A stretch of DNA of 64,000 bases, taken from the NCBI GenBank assembly GCA_943788775.1, contig CALSRO010000002.1, positions 62,001-126,000 of the forward strand, given 5' to 3'. Numbering within the stretch: the stretch's first letter is position 1; every line of letters starts with the position of its first letter. Below the pieces are notes generated by a model that searched no databases, was not told the DNA's origin, and saw only the letters and a list, made by a program, of their open reading frames with translations. The DNA is from an uncultured Flavobacteriales bacterium. GTDB lineage: Bacteria > Bacteroidota > Bacteroidia > Flavobacteriales_G > Salibacteraceae. This document shows positions 56,477-64,000 of the stretch, piece by piece. The translations under genes were made by a program, and so were the position numbers.

Positions 56477-56929
56477 ATGAAAAAGCTAATTCTCTTAATA
56501 ATTTTCGCAACAAGTCTTCAAGCATGCGGTCTTCTCTGGGAGTACCGATCAATAAACGAGCTAAATAATATGGCTTGGTTGGCTTCGGATCAACAACATT
56601 TCGATTTTAATCTTGAACAAGATGGCGATTATGAAATCATCATTATGATAAGACACTTGCATGGCTTTGCTATAGAAAAGATTCCTGTAGAACTGAAATT
56701 GTCTAGTAGTGATACGTTGTATGATCAACATTATGAAATTCCTGTTCGTGACGCTGCTGGTGAATACTTAGGAGAAGGTGGTGGCGATTTATGGGACCTT
56801 GATTTTTCAGCCATTCAATCAATTCCTTTAAACAAAGGATCATATCATGCTGAAATATCTCAAATCAGTGAATATGACGAACTTCGGCTAATTATGGAAG
56901 TCGGAATAATGGTCAAGAAAGTAGAGTAA
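56477..56929 (+). CDS. GldH-like lipoprotein
   Basis: A leader ending LQACGLLWEY gives a lipobox (LQAC). The mature ~130 residues have a beta-sandwich pattern similar to GldH: DFNLEQDGDYEIIIMIRH, SDTLYDQHYEIPVRD, GEYLGEGGGDLWDLDF and LNKGSYHAEISQISEYDELRL before IMEVGIMV. GldH is a lipoprotein needed for gliding in flavobacteria, with unknown molecular role. The match is by pattern and length, so I leave the symbol empty. It ends 12 bases from the stop of the convergent giant adhesin gene. Confidence 0.55.
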   Translation: MKKLILLIIFATSLQACGLLWEYRSINELNNMAWLASDQQHFDFNLEQDGDYEIIIMIRHLHGFAIEKIPVELKLSSSDTLYDQHYEIPVRDAAGEYLGEGGGDLWDLDFSAIQSIPLNKGSYHAEISQISEYDELRLIMEVGIMVKKVE

Positions 56930-56940
56930 ATCGTTGGGAA

Positions 56941-59900
56941 TTATCTCCCAACGATTACTCGAACTACATTACTTCCTTTTGCGTGATCAATGCGCATCAT
57001 GTAAACTCCATCAGCGAGTGTTGACATATTGATTTGCATTTCTTCGGAACTCACCTCACTCCATTCAGAGGGGTTATAAGTCTTCGCAATTTCACCTCTC
57101 ATTCCCATCACAGTGATTTGGTCAATTTCAAGACTGCTTAACTGTGATCCTCTTATATTCAAATAACCTCTGGTTGGGTTTGGATAGACTTCAAATGAGA
57201 CTAGCTCCAATATTGGATCCTCAATTCCTACGAAACTGGAATCGCAATCTTCTAATAATACTTTGATCGTATCAGAGTAGCTGCATTCTCCAGCATCGTT
57301 GGTCCCTTTCACCCAGAATGAGTAAACACCTGGCATTATTGAACTTCCATCATGTGCCACTGTAGTAAGACCAACATCACCTGTACTCCATGTGAAATTG
57401 TCATAGACATTATCCACCGTTAGTAAAACAGAATCTTTGATACAAGCCTCAATATTATCACCCAAATAGAAGGTAGGTTGATCCTCAACGACCACTCGTA
57501 TAGTATCTGAATCGATACATCCGTTTGTATCTCCCACTGTCACCCAAAGATCAAAATCGACCTCTAATGGTTCCTCACCATCGTTGATGGTAATAGTTTG
57601 CGAAGTTGATCCATTGAACCAATTCACACTGTTGTGAATTCCAGCATCAAACGTCATTAGAGATGCATTACAAAGAACAACGTCACCGCCTAGGTCAACA
57701 TCTGGTCTTTCAATTACTATGAAGCTGAAGGTATCCGTATCCGATCCACATACGTTTGAATAACCGTACCATCCTGTTCCAGCATATGCGGAATCTGGAG
57801 CAACTAACAATCCATTGAGGTTGTCAATTATACTTGCCTCACCACCATATACACCTCCATCAGGAGAAGCAAAATCGAGTGCCACCGATGTGCCACCACA
57901 AAGCTCAATTGGATTCATGCTAAAGGTCACATCAGCCGTAGGAGTGATATAAATTGAGTCTGTTGCGCTACCAGAACAACCGTTTGCATCGATAAATGCA
58001 TAGTTAACCCAGTTCCATTCTGTCAATGAATCTGTTGTCAAGGTGTCCGCCAAAACTCCATTTCCGCTAAACATGCCACCCAAAGGTGTTTGACCTGTAA
58101 GTGTGATCGCATTAAACTGACATAGACTATCCTCTGGAACATTCAACGTTACTAGAGGTAAAGTATCTTGTGTAATACTTTGTGTGTCACTTGCTACACA
58201 ACCATTAGTATCAGTGATAATGACTGTATATGTACCTGCAGGTATTCCAGTAATAGTATCTAAAGTATCGTTTGAAGCAGTCCACAAGTAAGTATACCCT
58301 GGAGTTCCACCACTTGCGATTGCAATTGCCGTTCCTGATGAATCATTCGCACATAAACTAGAATCAATAAACGAAATATTAGCCAGCAATTGAGTCGGTT
58401 CGCTTAAGGTCGTATCCCAAGTTAACTCGCAACCGTTTGTGTCTGTAACTGTCAACTCATAAAGACCACCGCTCAAGGAACTAATGGTTCCAGTTGTAGC
58501 AGAGTTTGACCAAGAGTATGAGTATCCAGGTGTGCCACCAGAGATGGAGGAAATAATTGTTCCATCATTGGCACCAAAACAGGTAACATCAAATGCGATG
58601 AACGATCCAACTAGTTGTGTTGGGTCTACTAATGTGGCACTATCAATTGCCGTACATCCGTTAGCGTCTGTTGACGTAACTATATAAGTTCCACCAACCA
58701 AATTCGAAATAGTAGAACCCGTGGATGAATTACTCCAAGCATAGGTAAATGTTGAAACCATTCCACTCGCTGTTGCTGTCAACTGACCGTTTGCAGCTCC
58801 ATAACAAAGTAGATTTGAATCAATATTCACATCCACAACTGACAAAGTATCAAGTATGGTCACCATGCTCATTGTGGAGTCAACATTTCCATTAACGTCA
58901 ACCGCATAAAACCATACTGTATTCATACCAATGTCGCCACAAGTAAATATTGATTGACTCAACCAAACACTATCAATTCCACAAGCGTCAGCACTGCCGC
59001 TGTCAAGCATAGATGCAGTTACAGTGAATTGTCCATTCGTATTTAAATAACCCATTGTATCAACAGATGCAACAGCTGGAGCTATGGTATCCCAGACGTT
59101 GAACAAAACATTAGCAGTTGAAATATTTCCATAGAAATCCATTGCAGTGACCAACACCGTTGTGGATGGTACATCTCCACACCAAAGGGTATCTTGACTT
59201 AAAGTAATAGAGGCAATTCCGCAGTTATCTGCAGATGCACTGTCCACCATGGAAGAATCGATTTCAACGAATCCGCCTGCAGATAAATACACATCCACTG
59301 AAACATATGTGTTTAACTCAACAGGCAGTGAATCAACCACGGTAACTATGGCTCCTGCAGAATCCATATTACCGCTAGCATCAATTACATAGAGTGTAAC
59401 TGCATTTCCACCAAGGCTATCGCATTCGAAAATGGTATCGCTTAGGTACATGGTATCAATGGAACAATTGTCGAAAGACCCGTCATCAATCATTGCAGCG
59501 CTTATGACTGCTTGACCAAATGAATTAAGTGATACGGTAATGTTTTGCGTTGCCACTGTTGGCGCAATCGTATCAACTATAGTAATTGAAACGTTTGCGT
59601 TACTCACATTTCCATTGACATCAATTGCCGTGAATGTGATAGTCTGAGACCCCGTGTCAGCGCAATTGAAAATAGAGTCACTTATGGATAAGGATGCAAT
59701 ACTGCAATTATCGCTTGTACCGGTATTTACATCATTAATCGAAATCGAAGCTTGTCCTGAAGCATTCAGATATAAAGTGAATGATCCGTTATAACTCAGC
59801 GTAGGTGCAATTGAATCGACAACCGTAACAATTGCACTTGCCGAATTTACGTTTCCGTTGATATCAATCACAGTAAGACTTACAGTGTTAGCTCCTGTAT

Positions 59901-62900
59901 CACTACAATCAAAATCATTCATATCCAGATACATACTATCAATGGCGCAATTGTCAAAACTTCCATTATTAACCATTCCTGTATCTATACTCACATCGCC
60001 TGCAGCGTCTAAATAAACTGTTATGTTTTGAGATATTACTGTCGGCACTATGGTATCATTCACGTCAATTTCAATTGAATCAACCGCAGTACAACCATTC
60101 GCATCTGTAACGGTAACAACATGCCAACCAGATGAAAGGTTGTTTGCTGTTGTTGTTGTAGCTCCATTGGTCCAATTATAGGTATACCCAGCAGTGCCCC
60201 CCGTTGCTACGACAGATGCAACACCCGTTGATGCTGAAGAACATGATGTATTGCTGTCAACCGCTGCAGTCGCAAATAATGCTGTAGGTTCTGTAATTAT
60301 TATTGATGTTGAATCGGTACAACCATTGGCATCTGTTACAGTGACTGAATACGTTCCAGCTAAAACTCCTGAAATCGATGCTGTTGTTGCAGAGTTACTC
60401 CATGCATACGTATATGCTGTGGTGCCTCCAGTTGCGCTCGCGGTGGCTGCTCCATCAGATGCTCCATTACAACTCACATTAGAGTCTAATGCGGTTGCCG
60501 CAATTAGACTTGTAGGTTGTATTATTATCACTGAAGTACTATCTGTACATCCATTAGCATCCGTGACGGTAACTGAATAAGTTCCTGCTGCTATTCCTGT
60601 GATTGAGGCAGTTGTTGCTGAATTACTCCAAGCATAAGTATAAGATCCTGTTCCACCTGTGGCACTTGCCGTTGCTCCTCCATCTGTGCTTCCATTACAA
60701 CTTACGTTGCTGTCTACAACCGTTGTTGCAACTACCGATGCAGGCGCTGTTATTGTCACTGAGCTTGAATCTGTGCAGCCATTGGCGTCTGTAATTGTAA
60801 CAGAATATGTTCCAGCGGCAACACCAGTTATAGATGCCGTAGTTGCTGAATTACTCCATGAATAAGTATAAGATCCTGTCCCACCTGTGGCACTTGCCGT
60901 TGCTCCTCCATCTGTACTTCCATTACAACTTGTGTTACTATCTACGACCGATGCAGCAACAACTGCTGTCGGTTCTGCAATTGTTACTGAAGTTGAATCG
61001 GTACAACCGTTGGCATCGGTTACCGTAACTGAATATGTACCTGCTGCAACTCCTGTAATTGAAGCAGTAGTTGCTGAATTACTCCAGCTATAAGTATATC
61101 CTGCAGTGCCACCATTGGCAGATGCAGTTGCTCCTCCATCCGACCCAGAATTACAACTCACATTGCTATCCAACACTGCTGCAGCAATAACTCCTGTGGG
61201 AGCTATAATAGTAACCGAAGCCGAATCAGTACAGCCATTGGCGTCAGTGATAGTTACTGAATAAGTTCCTGCTACTACCCCTGTAATAGAAGCAGTTGTT
61301 GCAGAGTTACTCCATGCATACGTATATGCTGTGGTGCCTCCAGTTGCGCTCGCGGTGGCTGCTCCATCAGATGCTCCATTACAACTCACATTAGAGTCTA
61401 ATGCGGTTGCCGCAATTAGACTTGTAGGTTGTATTATTATCACTGAAGTACTATCTGTACATCCATTAGCATCCGTGACGGTAACTGAATAAGTTCCTGC
61501 TGCTATTCCTGTGATTGAGGCAGTTGTTGCTGAATTGCTCCAAGCATAAGTATATGTTCCTGTTCCACCTGTAGCACTTGCTGTTGCTCCTCCATCTGAA
61601 CTGCCATTACAACTAACATTGCTATCCACCGCAGTAGAAGCAACTATTGAATTTGGTTCTGTGATCATTACCGAGCTTGAATCTGTACAGCCATTGGCGT
61701 CAGTAATTGTAACAGAATATGTTCCAGCGGCCACACCAGTTATAGATGCCGTAGTTGCTGAATTACTCCATGAATAAGTATAAGATCCTGTCCCACCTGT
61801 GGCACTTGCCGTTGCTCCTCCATCTGTACTTCCATTACAACTTGTGTTACTATCTACTACTGTACTTGCAACGATTGAGGTTGGCTCTGATATAAGCACT
61901 GATGCAGAGTCCGTACATCCGTTAGCATCAGTAGCGGTTACTGAATACGTGCCCGCTAATAATCCTGTTATGGTGGCGCCTGTCCCACTGTTGCTCCATG
62001 CATAGGTGATACTGCCTGTTCCGCCCGATCCTGTCGCTGTCGCTGATCCGTCTGACACTCCATTACAACTTGCATTCGTTCCTGCAATAGAAACGGATAC
62101 GGCCGTTGCTGGTTCTGTGATCGTTACCGTCTCAGTATCCGTACAACTGTTGGCATCTGTCACTGTTACTGTATAGGTTCCAGCTGCTAATCCTGTTACA
62201 CTTGCGCTTGTTCCTCCAGTACTCCATGAGTAGCTATAGGCAGTTGTTCCTCCAGATGCACTGGCCGTTGCGCCTCCATCTGATCCGCCATTACAACTTA
62301 CGTTGTCATCAACCGAGGTTGAGGCTACGAGCGCACTTGGCTCAGTGATCGTTACTGTTTCTGTATCCGTACAGCCGTTGCCATCTGTGGCCGTTACTGT
62401 ATAGGTCCCTGCCGTTAAAGTGGTTGCTGTTGCACTTGTTGCTCCTGTGCTCCATGCATAGCTAAATGATCCTGATCCACCACTTGCACTTGCCGTGGCT
62501 GATCCATCATTGCCGCCATTACAGCTCACGTTCGATCCACTGATCGAAGCTGTAACTGCTGTCGGAGCAGTAATCGTTACTGACTCTGTTTCTGTACAGC
62601 CATTTGCATCTGTTGCAGTTACTGTGTAAGTGCCGGCTGCTAGTCCAGTTACGGTAGCGCCTGTTCCACTGTTGCTCCATGCATAAGTGATTGTTCCTGT
62701 TCCGCCTGAACCTGTGGCTGTTGCTGTTCCGTCTGTTGCTCCATTACATGTGGCATTGGTAGAGGCTATCGTTACCGATACTGCTGTTGGTTCTGTGATT
62801 GTCACTGACTCTGTATCAGTACAACCATTTGCATCTGTGGCAGTTACTGTATACGTTCCAGCTGCTAATCCTGTCACGGTGGCCCCTGTTCCACTGTTGC

Positions 62901-64000
62901 TCCATGCATAGGTGATACTTCCTGTTCCGCCCGATCCTGTCGCTGTCGCTGATCCGTCTGACACTCCATTACAACTTGCATTCGTTCCTGCAATAGAAAC
63001 GGATACGGCCGTTGCTGGTTCTGTGATCGTTACCGTCTCAGTATCCGTACAACTGTTGGCATCTGTCACTGTTACTGTATAGGTTCCAGCTGCTAATCCT
63101 GTTACACTTGCGCTTGTTCCTCCAGTACTCCATGAGTAGCTATAGGCAGTTGTTCCTCCAGATGCACTTGCCGTTGCGCCTCCATCTGATCCGCCATTAC
63201 AACTTACGTTGTCATCAACCGAGGTTGAGGCTACGAGCGCACTTGGCTCAGTGATCGTTACTGTTTCTGTATCCGTACAGCCGTTGCCATCTGTAGCAGT
63301 TACTGTATAGGTCCCTGCCGTTAAAGTGGTTGCTGTTGCACTTGTTGCTCCTGTGCTCCATGCATAGCTAAATGATCCTGATCCACCACTTGCACTTGCC
63401 GTGGCTGATCCATCATTGCCGCCATTACAGCTCACGTTCGATCCACTGATCGAAGCTGTAACTGCTGTCGGAGCAGTAATCGTTACTGACTCTGTTTCTG
63501 TACAGCCATTTGCATCTGTTGCAGTTACTGTGTAAGTGCCGGCTGCTAGTCCAGTTACGGTAGCGCCTGTTCCACTGTTGCTCCATGCATAAGTGATTGT
63601 TCCTGTTCCGCCTGAACCTGTGGCTGTTGCTGTTCCGTCTGTTGCTCCATTACATGTGGCATTGGTAGAGGCTATCGTTACCGATACTGCTGTTGGTTCT
63701 GTGATTGTCACTGACTCTGTATCAGTACAACCATTTGCATCTGTGGCAGTTACTGTATACGTTCCAGCTGCTAATCCTGTCACGGTGACCCCTGTTCCAC
63801 TGTTGCTCCATGCATAGGTGATACTTCCTGTTCCGCCCGATCCTGTCGCTGTCGCTGATCCGTCTGACACTCCATTACAACTCGCATTCGTTCCTGCAAT
63901 AGAAACGGATACGGCCGTTGCTGGTTGTGTAATCGTAACCGTCTCTGTATCGGTACAGCCGTTCGCATCGGTAACGGTTACTGTATAGGTTCCAGCTGCT
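56941..64000 (-). CDS. Giant SprB-repeat adhesin with C-terminal sorting domain (5' end outside window)
   Basis: The frame is open to the right edge; over 2350 residues are visible. From the N side there are about 17 SprB modules of ~76 residues, each ending in AGTYTVTxTDANGCTD or close to it, then five HYR-like modules of ~80 residues with a DNC(S/A/G)I centre (coded about 60070-58860), three more SprB-type modules, two or three Ig/PKD-like segments (about 58160-57240), and a last ~80-residue domain with YPNPTRGYLNIRG and DGVYMMRI, the type A sorting signal for type IX secretion. SprB in F. johnsoniae is the moving cell-surface adhesin of gliding. The gene would therefore be a substrate of the GldKLMN machine and a PorP/SprF partner. 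It contains 0.9-kb higher-order repeats. Confidence 0.93.
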   Translation of the reverse strand, partial: AAGTYTVTVTDANGCTDTETVTITQPATAVSVSIAGTNASCNGVSDGSATATGSGGTGSITYAWSNSGTGVTVTGLAAGTYTVTATDANGCTDTESVTITEPTAVSVTIASTNATCNGATDGTATATGSGGTGTITYAWSNSGTGATVTGLAAGTYTVTATDANGCTETESVTITAPTAVTASISGSNVSCNGGNDGSATASASGGSGSFSYAWSTGATSATATTLTAGTYTVTATDGNGCTDTETVTITEPSALVASTSVDDNVSCNGGSDGGATASASGGTTAYSYSWSTGGTSASVTGLAAGTYTVTVTDANSCTDTETVTITEPATAVSVSIAGTNASCNGVSDGSATATGSGGTGSITYAWSNSGTGATVTGLAAGTYTVTATDANGCTDTESVTITEPTAVSVTIASTNATCNGATDGTATATGSGGTGTITYAWSNSGTGATVTGLAAGTYTVTATDANGCTETESVTITAPTAVTASISGSNVSCNGGNDGSATASASGGSGSFSYAWSTGATSATATTLTAGTYTVTATDGNGCTDTETVTITEPSALVASTSVDDNVSCNGGSDGGATASASGGTTAYSYSWSTGGTSASVTGLAAGTYTVTVTDANSCTDTETVTITEPATAVSVSIAGTNASCNGVSDGSATATGSGGTGSITYAWSNSGTGATITGLLAGTYSVTATDANGCTDSASVLISEPTSIVASTVVDSNTSCNGSTDGGATASATGGTGSYTYSWSNSATTASITGVAAGTYSVTITDANGCTDSSSVMITEPNSIVASTAVDSNVSCNGSSDGGATASATGGTGTYTYAWSNSATTASITGIAAGTYSVTVTDANGCTDSTSVIIIQPTSLIAATALDSNVSCNGASDGAATASATGGTTAYTYAWSNSATTASITGVVAGTYSVTITDANGCTDSASVTIIAPTGVIAAAVLDSNVSCNSGSDGGATASANGGTAGYTYSWSNSATTASITGVAAGTYSVTVTDANGCTDSTSVTIAEPTAVVAASVVDSNTSCNGSTDGGATASATGGTGSYTYSWSNSATTASITGVAAGTYSVTITDANGCTDSSSVTITAPASVVATTVVDSNVSCNGSTDGGATASATGGTGSYTYAWSNSATTASITGIAAGTYSVTVTDANGCTDSTSVIIIQPTSLIAATALDSNVSCNGASDGAATASATGGTTAYTYAWSNSATTASISGVLAGTYSVTVTDANGCTDSTSIIITEPTALFATAAVDSNTSCSSASTGVASVVATGGTAGYTYNWTNGATTTTANNLSSGWHVVTVTDANGCTAVDSIEIDVNDTIVPTVISQNITVYLDAAGDVSIDTGMVNNGSFDNCAIDSMYLDMNDFDCSDTGANTVSLTVIDINGNVNSASAIVTVVDSIAPTLSYNGSFTLYLNASGQASISINDVNTGTSDNCSIASLSISDSIFNCADTGSQTITFTAIDVNGNVSNANVSITIVDTIAPTVATQNITVSLNSFGQAVISAAMIDDGSFDNCSIDTMYLSDTIFECDSLGGNAVTLYVIDASGNMDSAGAIVTVVDSLPVELNTYVSVDVYLSAGGFVEIDSSMVDSASADNCGIASITLSQDTLWCGDVPSTTVLVTAMDFYGNISTANVLFNVWDTIAPAVASVDTMGYLNTNGQFTVTASMLDSGSADACGIDSVWLSQSIFTCGDIGMNTVWFYAVDVNGNVDSTMSMVTILDTLSVVDVNIDSNLLCYGAANGQLTATASGMVSTFTYAWSNSSTGSTISNLVGGTYIVTSTDANGCTAIDSATLVDPTQLVGSFIAFDVTCFGANDGTIISSISGGTPGYSYSWSNSATTGTISSLSGGLYELTVTDTNGCELTWDTTLSEPTQLLANISFIDSSLCANDSSGTAIAIASGGTPGYTYLWTASNDTLDTITGIPAGTYTVIITDTNGCVASDTQSITQDTLPLVTLNVPEDSLCQFNAITLTGQTPLGGMFSGNGVLADTLTTDSLTEWNWVNYAFIDANGCSGSATDSIYITPTADVTFSMNPIELCGGTSVALDFASPDGGVYGGEASIIDNLNGLLVAPDSAYAGTGWYGYSNVCGSDTDTFSFIVIERPDVDLGGDVVLCNASLMTFDAGIHNSVNWFNGSTSQTITINDGEEPLEVDFDLWVTVGDTNGCIDSDTIRVVVEDQPTFYLGDNIEACIKDSVLLTVDNVYDNFTWSTGDVGLTTVAHDGSSIMPGVYSFWVKGTNDAGECSYSDTIKVLLEDCDSSFVGIEDPILELVSFEVYPNPTRGYLNIRGSQLSSLEIDQITVMGMRGEIAKTYNPSEWSEVSSEEMQINMSTLADGVYMMRIDHAKGSNVVRVIVGR
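60387..61534. repeat. Higher-order repeat, period 912 bp, inside the adhesin gene
   Basis: The segment starting near 60387 recurs about 912 bases later (61299) and is identical for roughly 235 bases; a second segment near 60849 recurs at about 61761 with the same offset. 912 bases are 304 codons, equal to four SprB modules. Between the identical tracts the copies have diverged. Confidence 0.85.
61979..63924. repeat. Near-perfect tandem duplication, period 906 bp, inside the adhesin gene
   Basis: 61979-62884 is repeated as 62885-63790 with only a few base differences that I can find (for example near 62937 and 63786), and a third start follows up to about 63924, where the similarity drops. 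906 bases are 302 codons, four SprB modules. The copies are far more alike than neighbouring modules, so this duplication is recent or is kept uniform by gene conversion. Confidence 0.92.

Noticed and set aside
60194..60580. Long open frames on the forward strand opposite the adhesin gene (also at 62687-62911, 63593-63817 and others)
   Set aside because: They arise from the repetitive codons of the adhesin read backwards, recur with its repeats, have a low-complexity Val/Ala/Pro composition and no start context.

Overview
The window is a piece of a Bacteroidota chromosome, most likely from the Flavobacteriia. The gliding/type IX secretion genes gldK-gldL-gldM-gldN with a PorP/SprF-type partner, the SprB-repeat adhesin with a C-terminal sorting domain, the GH3-family protein, AtpC without its helical tail and the TAnnTTTG-like promoter boxes all point there. 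I cannot name a species from sequence alone.

Layout. 0-16.5 kb is core genome: the end of atpD, atpC, a reverse-strand run (secreted protein, deoxynucleoside kinase, propeller-like secreted protein, GH3 protein), a PHP/PolX-like protein, sppA, folK with a second deoxynucleoside kinase, an OmpA/TPR lipoprotein, a TrmH-family methyltransferase and mutS. Two tRNA genes, Gly(GCC) and Leu(UAA), follow. 16.9-31.3 kb is accessory DNA between tRNA-Leu and the 3' end of waaA. It holds a regulator-like gene, a duplicated gene pair with one broken copy, a small gene set with a possible uracil-DNA-glycosylase-like protein and a deoxynucleotidase, the tail of a serine recombinase, a DUF2779 nuclease-like protein, an IS3-family element, a five-gene cluster of exported proteins of which three are frameshifted, and an 11-bp tandem repeat. 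Three GTACnnAAA junctions, a 61-bp direct repeat at 22.6 and 31.3 kb and a hairpin segment shared by the two outer borders suggest two elements inserted in tandem.

31.3-38.7 kb carries waaA (Kdo transfer to lipid A), an outer-membrane barrel protein and a nucleotide-sugar operon: DegT aminotransferase, UDP-glucose dehydrogenase, UDP-glucuronate decarboxylase, hexapeptide N-acetyltransferase, UDP-HexNAc dehydrogenase. It would feed surface polysaccharide synthesis. 38.8-45.6 kb is the type IX secretion/gliding block on the reverse strand (porP/sprF-like, gldK, gldL, gldM, gldN, second gldN-type gene). 45.7-56.4 kb is housekeeping: a degenerate arginase-fold protein with topA, then miaB, a sigma-54 activator, lptE, a TPR protein, secG, groES-groEL and a YqeY-family protein. 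56.5-64 kb holds a GldH-like lipoprotein and most of a giant adhesin that runs off the right edge and is probably secreted by the type IX machinery encoded nearby.

The clearest large-scale signal is contrast. The core genes look intact, while the 14-kb insert contains at least four genes or gene remnants with shifted frames, a decayed recombinase and several truncated pieces. The most interesting objects are the tandem-insertion structure, the duplicated genes with near-identical 5' parts and divergent 3' parts, the 11-bp repeat array, and the ~0.9-kb higher-order repeats inside the adhesin gene.
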